This document shows positions 1-5,777 of a stretch of 6,311 nt of DNA, one piece after another. The first letter of the stretch is position 1. Every line of letters starts with the position of its first letter. This DNA is from Fimbriimonadia bacterium. Lineage in GTDB: Bacteria > Armatimonadota > Fimbriimonadia > Fimbriimonadales > Fimbriimonadaceae. Under the pieces are notes generated by a model. It made no database searches, had not been told where the DNA came from, and was given only the letters and a program-made list of their open reading frames with translations. The stretch lies in assembly GCA_029824495.1 (NCBI GenBank), contig JALGXY010000005.1:1-6311 (forward strand). Direction: 5' to 3'. Both the position numbers and the translations under genes were made by a program.

Positions 1-2
1 CG

Positions 3-698
3 ATGAGCTTCATCGCGGTGTCTGCTCGTACGACAAACACCACGTGGATCTCCCCGGAATATACGCAGGCCGACCAAGATGCTCTGCAGCGCTACGCGGA
101 GCCGGTTGAAGCCGCTCAAGCATTGGATGGCCGCAGCAGTTCAGAAGACGAGGTTCTCAATGCCCGAGACCTGTGGCTTTCGGAAGAGAACGAGCTTCTC
201 GATATCTACCCGGCATCAATTGATGACCATGGATTGGCCGGCGTAAAGGGACAGATCCATCTGGCGAAGATGGCAGTCTCGCAGAGCATCCTCCACACCG
301 CAGAAAGGATGAGAGAGGCGGGACGATTTGGAGACGCGTCTTCCCTGCTCGTCGACGGCGTAATGATCATGGACCGTGGAAAGTACAGCGGGTTTGCAAG
401 TCTTGCTCAAGCAGACAAGACACAGGAAGTTTTGATTAACAGGCTGGCCGATCTGCTGGAGCACCTGACTCCAGAACAGTCTGTTGAGACTGCCCGGAGA
501 CTGCAGGGTGTGAGAACCTCTGACGAAAACAGAGCCAGGATTGCCAAGCGACTTGCCGCAGCTTATGCGACTGAAAAGGCATCAGGTCAAAACGGGCAGA
601 GAGCCCCGGGTGTTGTCGCTTCCCTGCACGACAAACTGGCCAGCACTCCGCTCGAGGACAGAGTCGGTCCGTTCAGGCGATCACTGCTGATCTTCTGA
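3..698 (+). CDS. Unknown protein, probably the C-terminal part of a longer gene
   Basis: I do not recognise this family. The frame is open to the left edge, and the first ATG (position 3) has no visible ribosome binding site inside the window, so the gene probably begins upstream and this is a C-terminal piece of about 231 residues. The visible part has no cysteine, no signal peptide and no clear membrane segment. It is mostly charged and predicted helical, with alanine-rich stretches (for example the region around residues 175-190 with RARIAKRLAAAYATEKA). The middle (around residues 85-165) alternates hydrophobic and charged residues like a helical-repeat or tetratricopeptide-like scaffold, but no repeat register is convincing. 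It ends with TGA at 696-698 and overlaps the tail of the convergent anti-sigma gene by 18 bases. Frame length and composition support a real gene; function is unknown. Confidence 0.65.
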   Translation: MSFIAVSARTTNTTWISPEYTQADQDALQRYAEPVEAAQALDGRSSSEDEVLNARDLWLSEENELLDIYPASIDDHGLAGVKGQIHLAKMAVSQSILHTAERMREAGRFGDASSLLVDGVMIMDRGKYSGFASLAQADKTQEVLINRLADLLEHLTPEQSVETARRLQGVRTSDENRARIAKRLAAAYATEKASGQNGQRAPGVVASLHDKLASTPLEDRVGPFRRSLLIF

Positions 699-1538
699 AA
701 GGAACCACAGACCGTTCTCTCTCTTCTCAGAGCTGATCCCTTCGGACTGAAGGAACTCAATAATGCCGTTCTCGACGTCGGTTTCGGGAATCGACCAGCT
801 CACCTGTCGATCCTGGTTGATCAGATCGATCTGGATCGGTGCACCCAAGACGACAGAGGCGACCTTAACAAAGTCGATCAATGCGCCAGTCCCTTCTGCA
901 GAGGCCTGCCGGGATGTCCCAGGGACGACCACTTCGATATCTGCGGGACCACCTTCAAAGGCGATCTTATAGTGCAGCGGCTCAGGCCGAGGGTTGCGAA
1001 CTGCACGATCAAGCTTGGTGTTTGAGGAGACGACCGAATCGAAGACCTCTCCGGTCTCACCAGAGCTGACTTTAAATTCTAATGTCTGAGCGCTTTCGGT
1101 GACAAGCCGCAGCTCGCCGTTGACAAACTCGAGTTGGGGGTTGCTGGAGCTGACTCCGATCGGTGACTTTCCACCCCAGATTCCAGCCAGGCTATTGTCA
1201 CCGCCCGAGACAAACCAGATGCCAAACACAGCCGCAGCACAGGCACCGCCGATCACAAGCTTTTGCCAAGAACCAAAAACCCCTGGTCGAGCGACAGATC
1301 GTGCCGACTGGTCAATGTTGTTTAGTCGATCCTGAACGATGCCGAACAGTTCGTCGGGCGTTTCGACCTTGCGCTCTTTCAGAAGCTCAAGTGAATCGAC
1401 ACTGAAACAGAACTCCTCATACTCAGCCTTCAGGTGCGGCTGGGCTGCAAACTCTCGTTCGAGGGTCTGCTTGAGAGCTTCGCTCAGCGTGCCTTCTCGG
1501 TACTCCGAGAAGAGCTCTTTGGCTCTTTTGGCGTTCAT
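681..1538 (-). CDS. Membrane-anchored anti-sigma factor with STN-like C-terminal domain
   Basis: This 285-residue protein directly follows the ECF sigma gene (28-bp gap), the usual position of a cognate anti-sigma factor. Residues 1-75 form a charged helical cytoplasmic region typical of anti-sigma N-termini, but it lacks the zinc-binding HxxxCxxC motif of ZAS-type proteins; the only cysteines are Cys44 and Cys100. A single membrane segment lies at about 93-111 (LVIGGACAAAVFGIWFV). The remaining 170 residues should be outside the membrane. Residues about 218-282 resemble the secretin/TonB short N-terminal domain: a helix, the strand PIQIDL, the strand QVSWSIPE, a helix ENGIIEFLQSEG, then the strand NGLWFL. 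This layout recalls the C-terminal part of FecR-type regulators. The ATG at 1538 is preceded by AGGAG (1545-1549) with a 6-base spacer, which fixes the start. Inferred role: hold the sigma factor at the membrane and release it on an envelope signal. Anti-sigma assignment rests on context and topology more than on motif. Confidence 0.8.
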   Translation of the reverse strand: MNAKRAKELFSEYREGTLSEALKQTLEREFAAQPHLKAEYEEFCFSVDSLELLKERKVETPDELFGIVQDRLNNIDQSARSVARPGVFGSWQKLVIGGACAAAVFGIWFVSGGDNSLAGIWGGKSPIGVSSSNPQLEFVNGELRLVTESAQTLEFKVSSGETGEVFDSVVSSNTKLDRAVRNPRPEPLHYKIAFEGGPADIEVVVPGTSRQASAEGTGALIDFVKVASVVLGAPIQIDLINQDRQVSWSIPETDVENGIIEFLQSEGISSEKRENGLWFLSEDQQ

Positions 1539-1566
1539 AATTTGCTCCTAACTGTTTCGTTTGACT

Positions 1567-2163
1567 TCATCCGATCTGGAACAGTTCCGCATCCTGGGAC
1601 AATTGTTCCCTTAATGCGATCCTCGCCCGGTTCAATCGACTCTTCACTGTGCCGAGAGGCAGATCAAGGATCTGAGCGATATCTTCATAGCTCTGCATTT
1701 CGACGTGGTACATCACAAGCATCGCTTTCTGGTATTCCGGCATGTTCCCGAGGGCCATCTGAATCGCGGCTTCTCTGGCTGACGTTTCGGCCTCTTCGCC
1801 TGGGCCAGGGCCTTCATCTTCAATCTGCCGCTCCATCGTGGAGCCGTCCACCACGACCGGTGTATCAAGGCTGGAGTGCTGATTTCGCTTCTCTTTCTTC
1901 CTCATATCGAGGCTGCAGTTGGTGAGAATGCGATAGAGCCAGGTTCCGAACGCACTCTGGCCACGAAAGTTCTTGAGTGCCCCGTGTACACGGACAAATG
2001 TCTCCGCCACGATATCCATGGCGTCTTCTTTGTTGTTGGTCAGGCGGTACGCGTACTGGTATGCCCTGTCCTCGTAGTTGGCAATGAGTGTGTCGAAGGC
2101 TGCACGGTCGCCTTTCTGAGCCCTTTCAATCAGGACGGCATCATCAGCTTTAGATCGCCTCAT
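1567..2163 (-). CDS. RNA polymerase ECF sigma factor (sigma-70 family, RpoE-like)
   Basis: A complete 198-residue group IV (ECF) sigma factor. It should direct RNA polymerase to a regulon of its own, probably including this operon. Region 2 covers about residues 9-93, with the region 2.1-2.2 helices and the DAMDIVAETFVRVHGAL core-binding stretch at 47-63, followed by FRGQSAFGTWLYRILTN (66-82) and a basic patch at 87-93. An acidic, glycine- and proline-rich linker (about 94-127) stands in for region 3. Region 4 (about 128-188) contains the helix-turn-helix SYEDIAQILDLPLGTVKSRL at 138-157, with the family-typical GTVKSRLxRAR. The length is normal for the family. The start ATG overlaps the stop of the DUF4446 gene (ATGA, 2160-2163), which suggests coupled translation, and an AGGAG lies about 7 bases upstream. 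The anti-sigma gene follows after 28 bp. The promoter it recognises cannot be told from this window. Confidence 0.96.
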   Translation of the reverse strand: MRRSKADDAVLIERAQKGDRAAFDTLIANYEDRAYQYAYRLTNNKEDAMDIVAETFVRVHGALKNFRGQSAFGTWLYRILTNCSLDMRKKEKRNQHSSLDTPVVVDGSTMERQIEDEGPGPGEEAETSAREAAIQMALGNMPEYQKAMLVMYHVEMQSYEDIAQILDLPLGTVKSRLNRARIALREQLSQDAELFQIG

Positions 2164-2672
2164 TTCTGACTCCTGTTGATTCCTGCGGCGAGCTGAACCG
2201 CTTCTGCCTCTTCGTCGGTCAAACCGACTTCTGCTTCGCCATTCTTAAGAGGTTTGCCGAACAGCCGGGAGGCTTCCCTGCCGACCTGCGAAGTCAAGAC
2301 TGCCCCGTTGCCATCATCATCGTATATCGCCAAGGAAAAACTCTGAACACCGCCAACGTCTTCAAATGCGTCGTAGCGGACAACGCCGACATATCGCTTG
2401 GAGGTGTGAATCCGTGATTCAGCTCGGTCGAGCCGGTCTTCTGCAGATTCGAGACGATCTGAAGATTCATTCATTCGGTCAAAGTGATTCAGAAGGAGCT
2501 GCTCCACAGTCTGACCTTCGACTTCGTCAAACAGAAACTGCCACTTCGACTGAATTGCGTTGAGTCTGCGCCGAGACACGAGACACATGACGACCAAGCC
2601 GATGACCGCCAGGGTCAAGATCAGCAGGACCAGCCCGGTCCAGGGCTGAACAAACTCATTGAGGGCCGTCAT
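2160..2672 (-). CDS. DUF4446 family single-pass membrane protein
   Basis: A 170-residue protein matching the DUF4446 family (PF14584) as I know it. An N-terminal membrane segment lies at about 12-33 (TGLVLLILTLAVIGLVVMCLV), followed by basic residues RRR at 34-36, so the bulk is cytoplasmic. Residues about 55-92 are a charged coiled-coil stretch (ESSDRLESAEDRLDRAESR). The conserved core follows: VRYDAFEDVGGVQSFSLA (about 98-115), an Asp/Gly turn, AVLTSQVGREASRLFGKPLKNG (about 124-145) and an acidic tail. Its biochemical role is unknown; in Firmicutes, members are often found near chromosome-partition genes, but none is present here. I chose the ATG at 2672; a TTG at 2720 would add 16 poorly hydrophobic residues and run into the divergent promoter region. 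No clear Shine-Dalgarno precedes the ATG. The stop overlaps the sigma start by four bases, making this the first gene of a three-gene operon and a candidate participant in sigma control. Confidence 0.9.
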   Translation of the reverse strand: MTALNEFVQPWTGLVLLILTLAVIGLVVMCLVSRRRLNAIQSKWQFLFDEVEGQTVEQLLLNHFDRMNESSDRLESAEDRLDRAESRIHTSKRYVGVVRYDAFEDVGGVQSFSLAIYDDDGNGAVLTSQVGREASRLFGKPLKNGEAEVGLTDEEAEAVQLAAGINRSQK

Positions 2673-2680
2673 TGATGTGG

Positions 2681-2697
2681 CTGCTGTCAGACAGCAG
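2681..2697. promoter_or_regulatory. Perfect 17-bp palindrome, candidate operator between divergent genes
   Basis: CTGCTGTCAGACAGCAG is an 8-bp inverted repeat around a single central A. It lies in the 53-bp gap between the DUF4446 start (2672, minus) and the signal peptidase start (2726, plus), so a bound dimeric regulator could affect both genes. It has no T-run, which argues against a terminator, and no regulator gene with an obvious match is visible. On the minus strand it would fall in the 5' leader of the DUF4446 mRNA, where it could also act as an RNA hairpin. Confidence 0.4.
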
Positions 2698-2705
2698 GCA
2701 TGTGA

Positions 2706-2713
2706 AGTATAAC
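2706..2713. promoter_or_regulatory. Candidate shared (two-way) -10 element
   Basis: AGTATAAC reads TATAAC on the plus strand (2708-2713) and TATACT on the minus strand (2711-2706). On the plus strand, CTGTCA at 2684-2689 gives a plausible -35 with an 18-bp spacer, overlapping the palindrome; transcription would begin only a few bases before the signal peptidase ATG at 2726. On the minus strand I see no good -35. Partially symmetric -10 elements that fire both ways are known in bacteria; here the proposal rests on sequence alone. Confidence 0.3.
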
Positions 2714-2725
2714 CTGACAAGGCTG

Positions 2726-3217
2726 ATGACGGGAGGCGCTAAAGAGACATGGAAGATCCGCAAGCCCAAAAAACGTGTGCTCGTGACGACGTTTGGAACC
2801 TTCCTGATCTTTGTCCTCGTGCTCACAGTCTTCATGTTCTTCACCTTCCGCACGATTGAAGTGCAGGGTGAGTCGATGCAGCCGACCTTTGATGGCGGCG
2901 AGAGGCTGCTGGTCAGCAAAGCCTATTGGCTGGTCGGAGAAATCGAGCGCGACGATATCGTGGTGGTCAAGCGGCCAGACACTGGTGAAGTGATCATTAA
3001 GAGAGTCCATGCTCTGTCGGGTGATCAAGTAGACTTGTTGAACGTCCCTGATCCAGAGAACTATCCTCTGAGGAATGGTCCGTATATTGTCCCGGACAAG
3101 CATATCTACGTCATGGGCGATAACCTGCCGATGTCGGAAGACAGCCGCAGGTTTGGACCTGTACCCCGGGAAAATGTGATCGGAAAGGTGATCGTCTGGA
3201 ACAGCCCGTTGCGCTGA
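2726..3217 (+). CDS. lepB: Type I signal peptidase
   Basis: Signal peptidase I (family S26) cuts signal peptides from exported preproteins at the outer face of the cytoplasmic membrane. From the ATG at 2726 the protein has 163 residues, a short form similar to Bacillus SipS rather than the two-span E. coli enzyme. A basic N-terminus precedes one membrane segment at about 18-40. The catalytic serine is Ser50 in QGESMQPTF and the general base is Lys92 in VIIKRVHALSGD; box E appears as VMGDNLPMSEDSRRFG (about 129-144). All catalytic features are intact. Starts at TTG 2672 or ATG 2675 would add about 18 residues but would abut or overlap the divergent DUF4446 start; a weak AAGG precedes the chosen ATG by 3 bases. 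The start is therefore less certain than the function. The Nudix gene follows after 7 bp and is probably co-transcribed. The lipoproteins elsewhere in the window would instead be cut by signal peptidase II. Confidence 0.94.
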   Translation: MTGGAKETWKIRKPKKRVLVTTFGTFLIFVLVLTVFMFFTFRTIEVQGESMQPTFDGGERLLVSKAYWLVGEIERDDIVVVKRPDTGEVIIKRVHALSGDQVDLLNVPDPENYPLRNGPYIVPDKHIYVMGDNLPMSEDSRRFGPVPRENVIGKVIVWNSPLR

Positions 3218-3224
3218 AGCTTGT

Positions 3225-3704
3225 ATGAAATTCCCCTGCGGCAAAGTTGGAAGGCAGATGCTGGAGTTCTATGAGGCGCCATTCCGGCCGCCTTTGAGAG
3301 CTTTTGCTGCCCTCGTCTTCCCTTGGCGCTGCGATGAGCTCCTGATCTGCAACATTGAAGATCGTGGCTGGTGCATCCCGAGCGGCAGGGTCGAACCTCA
3401 CGAGGACAGCCAGACCGCTGGGCGGCGTGAGGCTCAAGAAGAGGCAGGCGCAGTCCTCGGACCGCTGATCTACATAGGCGCCTATAAGATTAAGGAGCGG
3501 ACAGAGGTGCGTTGGGCCGAGGCTTATACGGCCGAAGTGCTCTCGCTGACCGACCTCGACCCTCAATTCGAGTCAACAGGCCGCCAGTTTGTCAAACGTG
3601 AGGATCTCGAGGAGATCTACTACTGCTGGAACGAGCTGACAGAGATGGTCTTCGACCACTCAAAAGCGCGGCTGGAACGCCACCAATCACTCTTCTGTGA
3701 CTGA
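3225..3704 (+). CDS. Nudix hydrolase
   Basis: A 159-residue Nudix hydrolase, expected to split a nucleoside diphosphate linked to another group using Mg2+ or Mn2+; the substrate cannot be told from the sequence. The full Nudix box (GX5EX7REUXEEXGU) is present: Gly54, Glu60, Arg68-Glu69, Glu72-Glu73, Gly75, Ala76, in GRVEPHE followed by REAQEEAGA. The upstream strand RAFAALVFPW (25-34) and WCIPSGRVE (49-57) fit the fold before the box. The first ATG at 3225 lies 7 bp after the signal peptidase stop. An in-frame ATG at 3258 (MLEFYEAPF) is a reasonable alternative, with GGAAGG just 3 bases before it; the fold would remain complete. The gene probably shares a transcript with the peptidase. Its last 18 bases overlap the tail of purF on the other strand. 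Confidence 0.92.
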   Translation: MKFPCGKVGRQMLEFYEAPFRPPLRAFAALVFPWRCDELLICNIEDRGWCIPSGRVEPHEDSQTAGRREAQEEAGAVLGPLIYIGAYKIKERTEVRWAEAYTAEVLSLTDLDPQFESTGRQFVKREDLEEIYYCWNELTEMVFDHSKARLERHQSLFCD

Positions 3705-5201
3705 AGAATCTTCGGTCTCTTCCGCATCGAACAGCGGAATCTGACCCTTCTGGAAGGAGGTCATCTCGCCCGATTTTGCCGTCTCTTCAAATGCCATTTT
3801 AGTCATGTTCTTCGGCACTGGTATCGGATAATCACCGCTGAAGCATGCGAGGCAGAATTTGTTCCTGGTGAAGTCTCGCTCGACAGCCTTCACAGCCCCG
3901 TCGATGCTCAGATAACCGAGGGTGTCAGCTCCCAGATGGTCACGAATCTGATCGACGGTCATGACAGCGGCGGCGAGTTCGCCTTTGCTCGCCATGTCGA
4001 TGCCGTAGAAACAGGGGTATTTGATCGGAGGAGCCGTGATCCGGACATGGACCTCTGTCGCTCCAGCCTCGCGCATCATTTTGACAATCTGAGTCGTGGT
4101 CGTTCCTCGGACGATCGAATCGTCTACCAGGACGATGCTCTTGCCTTCGACATGCTCGGCGATCGGGCTCAGTTTCATCTGCACGCCCCGCTCTCTCATG
4201 CGCTGGTCTGGCTGGATAAAGGTTCGGTGAATGTAGCGGCTCTTGGTCATCCCTTCGGTGTACGGAATGCCTGATGCCTTGCTGTAGCCGAGCGCTGCCG
4301 GGATGCCGGAATCGGGCACCGGAACGACAACATCGGCGTTGACCGGGTGCTCAGCTGCCAATTCGACGCCCATCCTTTCACGGGCGCCATAAAGTGTGGT
4401 GTTGTACATCACCGAGTCAGGGCGTGCGAAATAGATGAACTCGAACATGCACATCGCCGGACGTTCGGTTTTGCTCGCCTGAGCCAGCCTCATGCCGTCG
4501 CGGTCGATGATGGCCGCTTCTCCAGGCTTCAGCTCGTGGACAACCTTGCCTCCGATCGGACCAAACGCACAGGTTTCGCTGGCGACCATCCATCCATCTT
4601 CAAGCTTGCCTACCGTCATCGGGCGGATCCCCCACGGGTCTCGAAAGCCGACGATCATGTTCTTGGTCAAGACCACCACTGAATAGGCGCCCTTGATCTT
4701 CTTCATGACATGAGAGACTGCATTTTCGACGCCGAGATGAAGGCTGTTGGAGATCAGGCGGGCGATCAGCTCACTGTCAGCCGTAGTCTCAAGGTGTTCG
4801 CCTGCCGCAAGCATCTCTTCCCGCAGTTCAGCAGTGTTGATCAGATTGCCGTTGTGAGCGACCGCGATATCACCGATCGAACTGGTGCAGTAGATCGGCT
4901 GAGCATTACGGATGGCGCTGGCGCCAGTTGTGGAGTATCGGTTGTGGCCGATCGCCAGGTCACCAGGAAGCGTTTCGAGGATCTCCTCGTTGAATACCTG
5001 GCTCACCAGGCCCATGCCGCGGTGCATGTGCACCTTGTCGCCATCGCTGACCGCGAGGCCTGCAGACTCCTGTCCTCTATGCTGCAGAGCGAACAGAGAG
5101 AAGAAGCTCAAACGAGCTGCGCCGCCGGCCCGGGTGTAGATCCCGGTGACGCCGCATTCCTCTTTGATTCGGTCTGAATGCCAGGAATCCTGATGTTGCA
5201 T
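3687..5201 (-). CDS. purF: Amidophosphoribosyltransferase (glutamine PRPP amidotransferase)
   Basis: PurF makes 5-phosphoribosylamine from PRPP and glutamine, the committed step of de novo purine synthesis. The 504-residue protein is complete. A 15-residue propeptide precedes the N-terminal nucleophile Cys16 (KEE-CGVTGIY), which is freed by self-cleavage. The glutaminase domain (16 to about 245) carries LQHRGQESAG (39-48), GHNRYSTTG (85-93) and AHNGNLIN (115-122). The phosphoribosyltransferase domain has the PRPP loop IVLVDDSIVRGTT (356-368). Cys251, Cys397, Cys450 and Cys453 match the four [4Fe-4S] ligands of Bacillus PurF, with almost the same spacing (146, 53 and 3 residues), so this is the oxygen-sensitive iron-sulfur type. 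No other pur gene lies beside it. No start codon other than ATG 5201 is available before Cys16. There is no Shine-Dalgarno, and TATAAT lies only 11 bases upstream, suggesting a very short leader. The tail overlaps the Nudix gene by 18 bases. Confidence 0.98.
   Translation of the reverse strand: MQHQDSWHSDRIKEECGVTGIYTRAGGAARLSFFSLFALQHRGQESAGLAVSDGDKVHMHRGMGLVSQVFNEEILETLPGDLAIGHNRYSTTGASAIRNAQPIYCTSSIGDIAVAHNGNLINTAELREEMLAAGEHLETTADSELIARLISNSLHLGVENAVSHVMKKIKGAYSVVVLTKNMIVGFRDPWGIRPMTVGKLEDGWMVASETCAFGPIGGKVVHELKPGEAAIIDRDGMRLAQASKTERPAMCMFEFIYFARPDSVMYNTTLYGARERMGVELAAEHPVNADVVVPVPDSGIPAALGYSKASGIPYTEGMTKSRYIHRTFIQPDQRMRERGVQMKLSPIAEHVEGKSIVLVDDSIVRGTTTTQIVKMMREAGATEVHVRITAPPIKYPCFYGIDMASKGELAAAVMTVDQIRDHLGADTLGYLSIDGAVKAVERDFTRNKFCLACFSGDYPIPVPKNMTKMAFEETAKSGEMTSFQKGQIPLFDAEETEDSSVTEE
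3699..3717. terminator. Weak hairpin at the Nudix/purF convergent junction
   Basis: GACTGAAG and CTTCGGTC form an 8-bp stem (one G-T pair) around a 3-base AAT loop. The hairpin overlaps the Nudix stop codon (3702-3704) and the last purF codons. There is no real T-run on either side (TCTTCC on the plus strand), so it could be a weak two-way terminator, a stabilising 3' hairpin, or chance. It is the only stem of note at this junction, which has no intergenic DNA. Confidence 0.25.
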
Positions 5202-5212
5202 GGCAGGGCTGA

Positions 5213-5238
5213 ATTATAGCTGGTCCGGAGGGTGTCAA
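5213..5238 (-). promoter_or_regulatory. Candidate purF promoter with consensus hexamers but a 14-bp spacer
   Basis: On the minus strand, TTGACA (5238-5233) and TATAAT (5218-5213) are both perfect sigma-70 hexamers. The spacer is only 14 bp against the usual 17, so the two may not work together; the -10 alone may be the real signal. Transcription would start near 5206, leaving a leader of about five bases before the purF ATG at 5201. The TGA stop of the upstream lipoprotein gene lies inside the TTGACA. Confidence 0.4.
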
Positions 5239-5756
5239 GGCTGGGTCGGCTTCATTGAAATTGGGTCGATGGACTCCGCCCATTCGAGCAGTTCATCGTA
5301 GAGAGCATCCGCACCGATCTGCTCGCTCTTTCCCGTCGTGACATTCTTCAGCATCAGATGGCTGCAAGAGGCGCTGATGCTCACATCTATCACTTCTCCC
5401 GGGGTGTACAACCTCGTGACTACGGTTGGATCGTGAGCGCACAATGCCAGCGTCGTCTTCTCGCTTTGCCCCCAAGCTTCAAGGATGGTTAGGAGCGCAT
5501 TTAGTTCTTCATCTGAAAGAGCCCGTCCCTCCGACGATTTCAGGTGTTCAAAGTCGCCGAATTCAAGGCCTAGAAGGTCATGCGGCGCAGCCAGAGGGCC
5601 ACTGGTATTGACAGAGAATACTTCTCCAGAGTGGGCATGCAGCACCGCGCTGAATTCGGATGGGATCGCCTGACTTTGGTTTTCAGGTTCGGAGCAGCCA
5701 GTCAGCGTCAAACCGATGACAATCAGACTCAGAATGACAACGAGCTTCTTCCCCAT
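5235..5756 (-). CDS. Small predicted lipoprotein of unknown function
   Basis: I do not recognise the 173-residue product. It has a clear lipoprotein signal peptide: MGKK, a hydrophobic core at 5-17 and the lipobox LTGC with acylated Cys21, so it should be anchored on the outer side of a membrane. The mature part has two further cysteines, Cys106 (LALCAHDP) and Cys131 (SASCSHLML), which could form a disulfide, and an acidic helical C-terminus (ALYDELLEWAES). It contains no catalytic motif I can name. It lies 21 bp downstream of the selenoprotein gene on the same strand, and its start region (ATGGGGAAGAAG, with TGAGATTGGTT shortly before it) resembles that of the selenoprotein gene, which suggests that this stretch arose with the tandem duplication. 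TATAGT at 5770-5765 lies 8 bases before the ATG; no Shine-Dalgarno is seen. Confidence 0.8.
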   Translation of the reverse strand: MGKKLVVILSLIVIGLTLTGCSEPENQSQAIPSEFSAVLHAHSGEVFSVNTSGPLAAPHDLLGLEFGDFEHLKSSEGRALSDEELNALLTILEAWGQSEKTTLALCAHDPTVVTRLYTPGEVIDVSISASCSHLMLKNVTTGKSEQIGADALYDELLEWAESIDPISMKPTQP

Positions 5757-5777
5757 ACGGCTCTACTATAACCAATC

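Noticed and set aside
1434..1925. A 163-codon plus-strand frame opposite the sigma and anti-sigma genes
   Set aside because: It is antisense to two well-supported genes, its product is rich in Ser, Arg and Pro with no domain, and it has no ribosome binding site.
2681..2697. LexA or SOS box
   Set aside because: It contains CTGT and ACAG, but only three bases apart, unlike the eight-base spacing of the E. coli box; no DNA-repair gene is adjacent.
2672..2725. Extended signal peptidase N-terminus from TTG 2672 or ATG 2675
   Set aside because: It would run into the divergent DUF4446 start and place the palindrome and -10 inside the gene. GAGGG nine bases before ATG 2675 keeps this as a minor alternative.
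3215..3217. Global reassignment of TGA to an amino acid in this organism
   Set aside because: Signal peptidase, Nudix, purF, sigma and DUF4446 genes all end in TGA at normal family lengths.
3936..5177. Several plus-strand open frames opposite purF
   Set aside because: purF is unambiguous across the whole span; these are antisense shadows produced by its codon bias.
5235..5237. Read-through of the TGA ending the 173-residue lipoprotein as a further Sec codon
   Set aside because: The frame closes after eight more codons, no hairpin follows at the right distance, and the tail has no recognisable feature.
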